7,372 nucleotides of DNA from the NCBI GenBank assembly GCA_946478775.1, contig CAMLDR010000201.1:1-7372 (forward strand), in the 5' to 3' direction. The stretch comes from an uncultured Flavobacteriales bacterium (lineage in GTDB: Bacteria > Bacteroidota > Bacteroidia > Flavobacteriales > Crocinitomicaceae). This document shows positions 6,901 through 7,372 of this stretch, piece after piece. Every line of letters begins with the position of its first letter. Position 1 is the first letter of the stretch. Under the pieces are notes generated by a model. That model worked only from the letters and a program-made list of their open reading frames with translations, was not told where the DNA came from and made no database searches. Both the position numbers and the translations under genes were made by a program.

Positions 6901-7372
6901 GTTAGTTCACCCATTAACTTCCGCAATAACATCGTTTCGAATATCCGCACCGGAGGTACGGGCAAGCATTATTCAATTGGAAACCAACCTACAACAGCAA
7001 CCGCTACGGGATGGGGATTAAATGCCAGTAACTACAATGTATTGAATGCAGCTCCTGCAACTGTAGGTTTATGGGGTGCCGCAGATCAAACATTTAACAC
7101 GTGGAGAACAGCGGCTGCATCAGATGCAAACAGTTCTTCAGCTGTTACCGTAACATTTGTTGATGTTCCAACTGCTAACCTTCATTTGAATATGGGAGTT
7201 ACACCAACTCCAATTGAATCCGGAGGTATTACTATTGGTTCAGTTACAATTGATTTTGACGGCGATGCGCGTCCGGGACCTACAGGTTCTGTAAATGGCG
7301 GGGCTACTGCTCCGGATATTGGAGCAGATGAATTTGACGGTGTGCCGGCAATTCCTATCATCACTTTGAATT
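3913..7372 (+). CDS. Giant secreted FN3 and parallel beta-helix protein, probable T9SS cargo (C-terminus outside window)
   Basis: The frame is open from the ATG at 3913 to the right edge, giving 1153 codons without a stop, so the gene is 3'-truncated by the window. An in-frame TAA at 3901-3903 makes this ATG the first possible start. Residues 1-29 form a signal peptide (MKNNFFKKW, hydrophobic core, likely cleaved after LLRA before Q30). Residues about 31-255 are a beta-rich domain with PIGFTFPFMGSTFTQFSVNE, reminiscent of nidogen-like sandwich domains. Residues about 258-350 are a fibronectin type III domain (W278, NGYRIYRS, then YYWKVVAY at 323-330). From about 357 (TVGSGGDYQNLTTAFAAIN), the sequence looks like the start of a right-handed parallel beta-helix. 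This runs to about 1142, where TAPDIGADEF closes it, as often seen in such proteins. It is rich in N, T, S, G and A and poor in Cys. No carbohydrate-lyase catalytic set was recognised, so an adhesin or surface-layer role is as likely as an enzyme. Export by T9SS is inferred. Confidence 0.88.
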   Translation, partial: MKNNFFKKWLALSAIFAFMCFMPNGLLRAQSSANYAFSTNAAGSLIDMSTGTTQLIAPGVDATTSGLAPIGFTFPFMGSTFTQFSVNEDAVMQLGGTAIGTNVFTLTGGSSALPRLGAFNADLRTGTTSGKVHYKVIGAAPNRQLVVEFLNMQVFWTTTAAAGTSTFQMVLSETTGKIDYIYGTMSATSITAGNRAPSIGFFIGAAVNSFAAINYSTQTVSTTAYAANPNVAATGDITALNSAADGSRRVYSFTPALPAAPTALSFTAVAGTTMTLNWTDNATTENGYRIYRSLDGITYTLFSQIAANNTSYVANGLSASTLYYWKVVAYGEVSESTPELLGSESTTAFSFAGGTKTVGSGGDYQNLTTAFAAINAQGLTGNVELQLITGYPAAPETYPIQSCNNIGTGAFTVKVYPTVSGLSITSANTTGTLNLNGATNLTFDGRVNQTGANDLIIANTNAGASYAILFNNDANNNTITNAIVRSVNTVVTSGTIVFGTTTGANGNDNNAILNCDIADGATTPANAIYSVGTTTTAAQFNDNNTITGNNISNFFSAGTATNGVLIGAGNNAWTISNNKLFQTATRIYIAGGIHNGIQVNNTTGNGFVITGNTIGYASSTGTGTYTMTGTIATRFIGINISAGTTTASSVQGNTIAAINLTTSSGASTGNGILAGINITNGNVNVGNVTPNTIGSGTGTGSIVATTSTSGGLIVGINSSSAGTVDISGNTVGSITALGSSTTIAASITGIQVTVGTPVINSNTIGSTATANSINSSTVATSGSQLIRGIDCNSSNLTSIQSNVVANLNQNGTTNSSIRGINFTGTGAATISFNTVYNISGANSAILAVFGILHSGSATGGGIVNRNTIYNIAATNTGAVQTNAVGLVFAGVTSGSVTSNRIYDIRNASTMAVATTPPTASGMLFQSVSISVTVANNMISVGDAQTTNTEFVGIWNNATSTGTLNISNNSISVSGTAASGALPSFGFLRGNNNTASAVSSPINFRNNIVSNIRTGGTGKHYSIGNQPTTATATGWGLNASNYNVLNAAPATVGLWGAADQTFNTWRTAAASDANSSSAVTVTFVDVPTANLHLNMGVTPTPIESGGITIGSVTIDFDGDARPGPTGSVNGGATAPDIGADEFDGVPAIPIITLN
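5746..6942 (+). repeat. Beta-helix coil repeat ladder inside the giant protein
   Basis: At protein level a unit of about 31-41 residues recurs. It starts with N-(T/N/V/R/S)-(I/V), passes a central G-(I/V)-x segment, and ends in (I/V)-S-(G/N) before the next N. Unit-opening Asn residues are at about 612, 653, 691, 729, 762, 802, 833, 866, 899, 936, 968 and 1006. Weaker earlier units lie near 477, 510, 550 and 578. DNA copies have diverged: AATACAATCGG appears exactly twice (5983-5993 and 6196-6206), with variants at 5746-5756 and 6097-6107. This indicates old repeats kept by structure rather than recent duplication. Asn stacks at coil turns are typical of right-handed beta-helices. Confidence 0.75.

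Noticed and set aside
6684..7364. Minus-strand open frames at 6684-6965 and 7182-7364
   Set aside because: Both are antisense shadows of the beta-helix coding frame, with no start context or known motif.
4981..7372. Pectate lyase or pectinesterase assignment for the beta-helix
   Set aside because: The fold and the GSGGDYQNLTTA opening are similar, but no catalytic Asp/Arg/Lys signature of those enzymes was recognised, so only the fold is called.

Overview
The window reads as chromosomal DNA from a member of the Bacteroidota, probably in or near the Flavobacteriales (the order is a guess). Three things support this. A large secreted protein ends in a type A sorting domain of the type IX secretion system (T9SS), which is restricted to this phylum. 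The start codons are preceded by A/T-rich sequence without Shine-Dalgarno motifs. The AccA and IspE N-termini also look like those of this phylum. Coding DNA has moderate GC, and the long intergenic stretch is strongly AT-rich.

Left part (1-935): two housekeeping genes are divergently transcribed. The first 61 bases hold only the start of accA on the minus strand (acetyl-CoA carboxylase, alpha subunit of the carboxyltransferase). A 70-bp spacer carries a perfect 11-bp tandem repeat and a 6-bp dyad. It is followed by a complete ispE on the plus strand (CDP-ME kinase of the non-mevalonate isoprenoid pathway).

Middle (936-3352): after a 125-bp convergent spacer with weak hairpins comes a complete minus-strand gene for a 763-residue secreted protein. 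It has a signal peptide, a chain of FG-GAP/VCBS repeats with nine calcium-loop motifs plus one degenerate copy, and a C-terminal T9SS sorting domain.

Right part (3353-7372): a 560-bp AT-rich region separates that gene from a divergent, very large plus-strand reading frame. The frame opens at 3913 and is still open at the window edge after 1153 codons. It encodes a signal peptide, an N-terminal beta-rich domain, one fibronectin type III domain and a long right-handed parallel beta-helix rich in Asn, Thr, Ser, Gly and Ala, with a ladder of N-T-I/V turns about every 28-41 residues. It is most likely a giant cell-surface or secreted T9SS cargo protein, but its C-terminus lies outside the window.

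Nothing here amounts to a recognisable new multi-gene system. The points most worth a second look are the giant beta-helix protein, the repeat-bearing regulatory region it shares with the FG-GAP protein, and the ordered small repeats between accA and ispE. No RNA genes, mobile elements or CRISPR arrays were seen.
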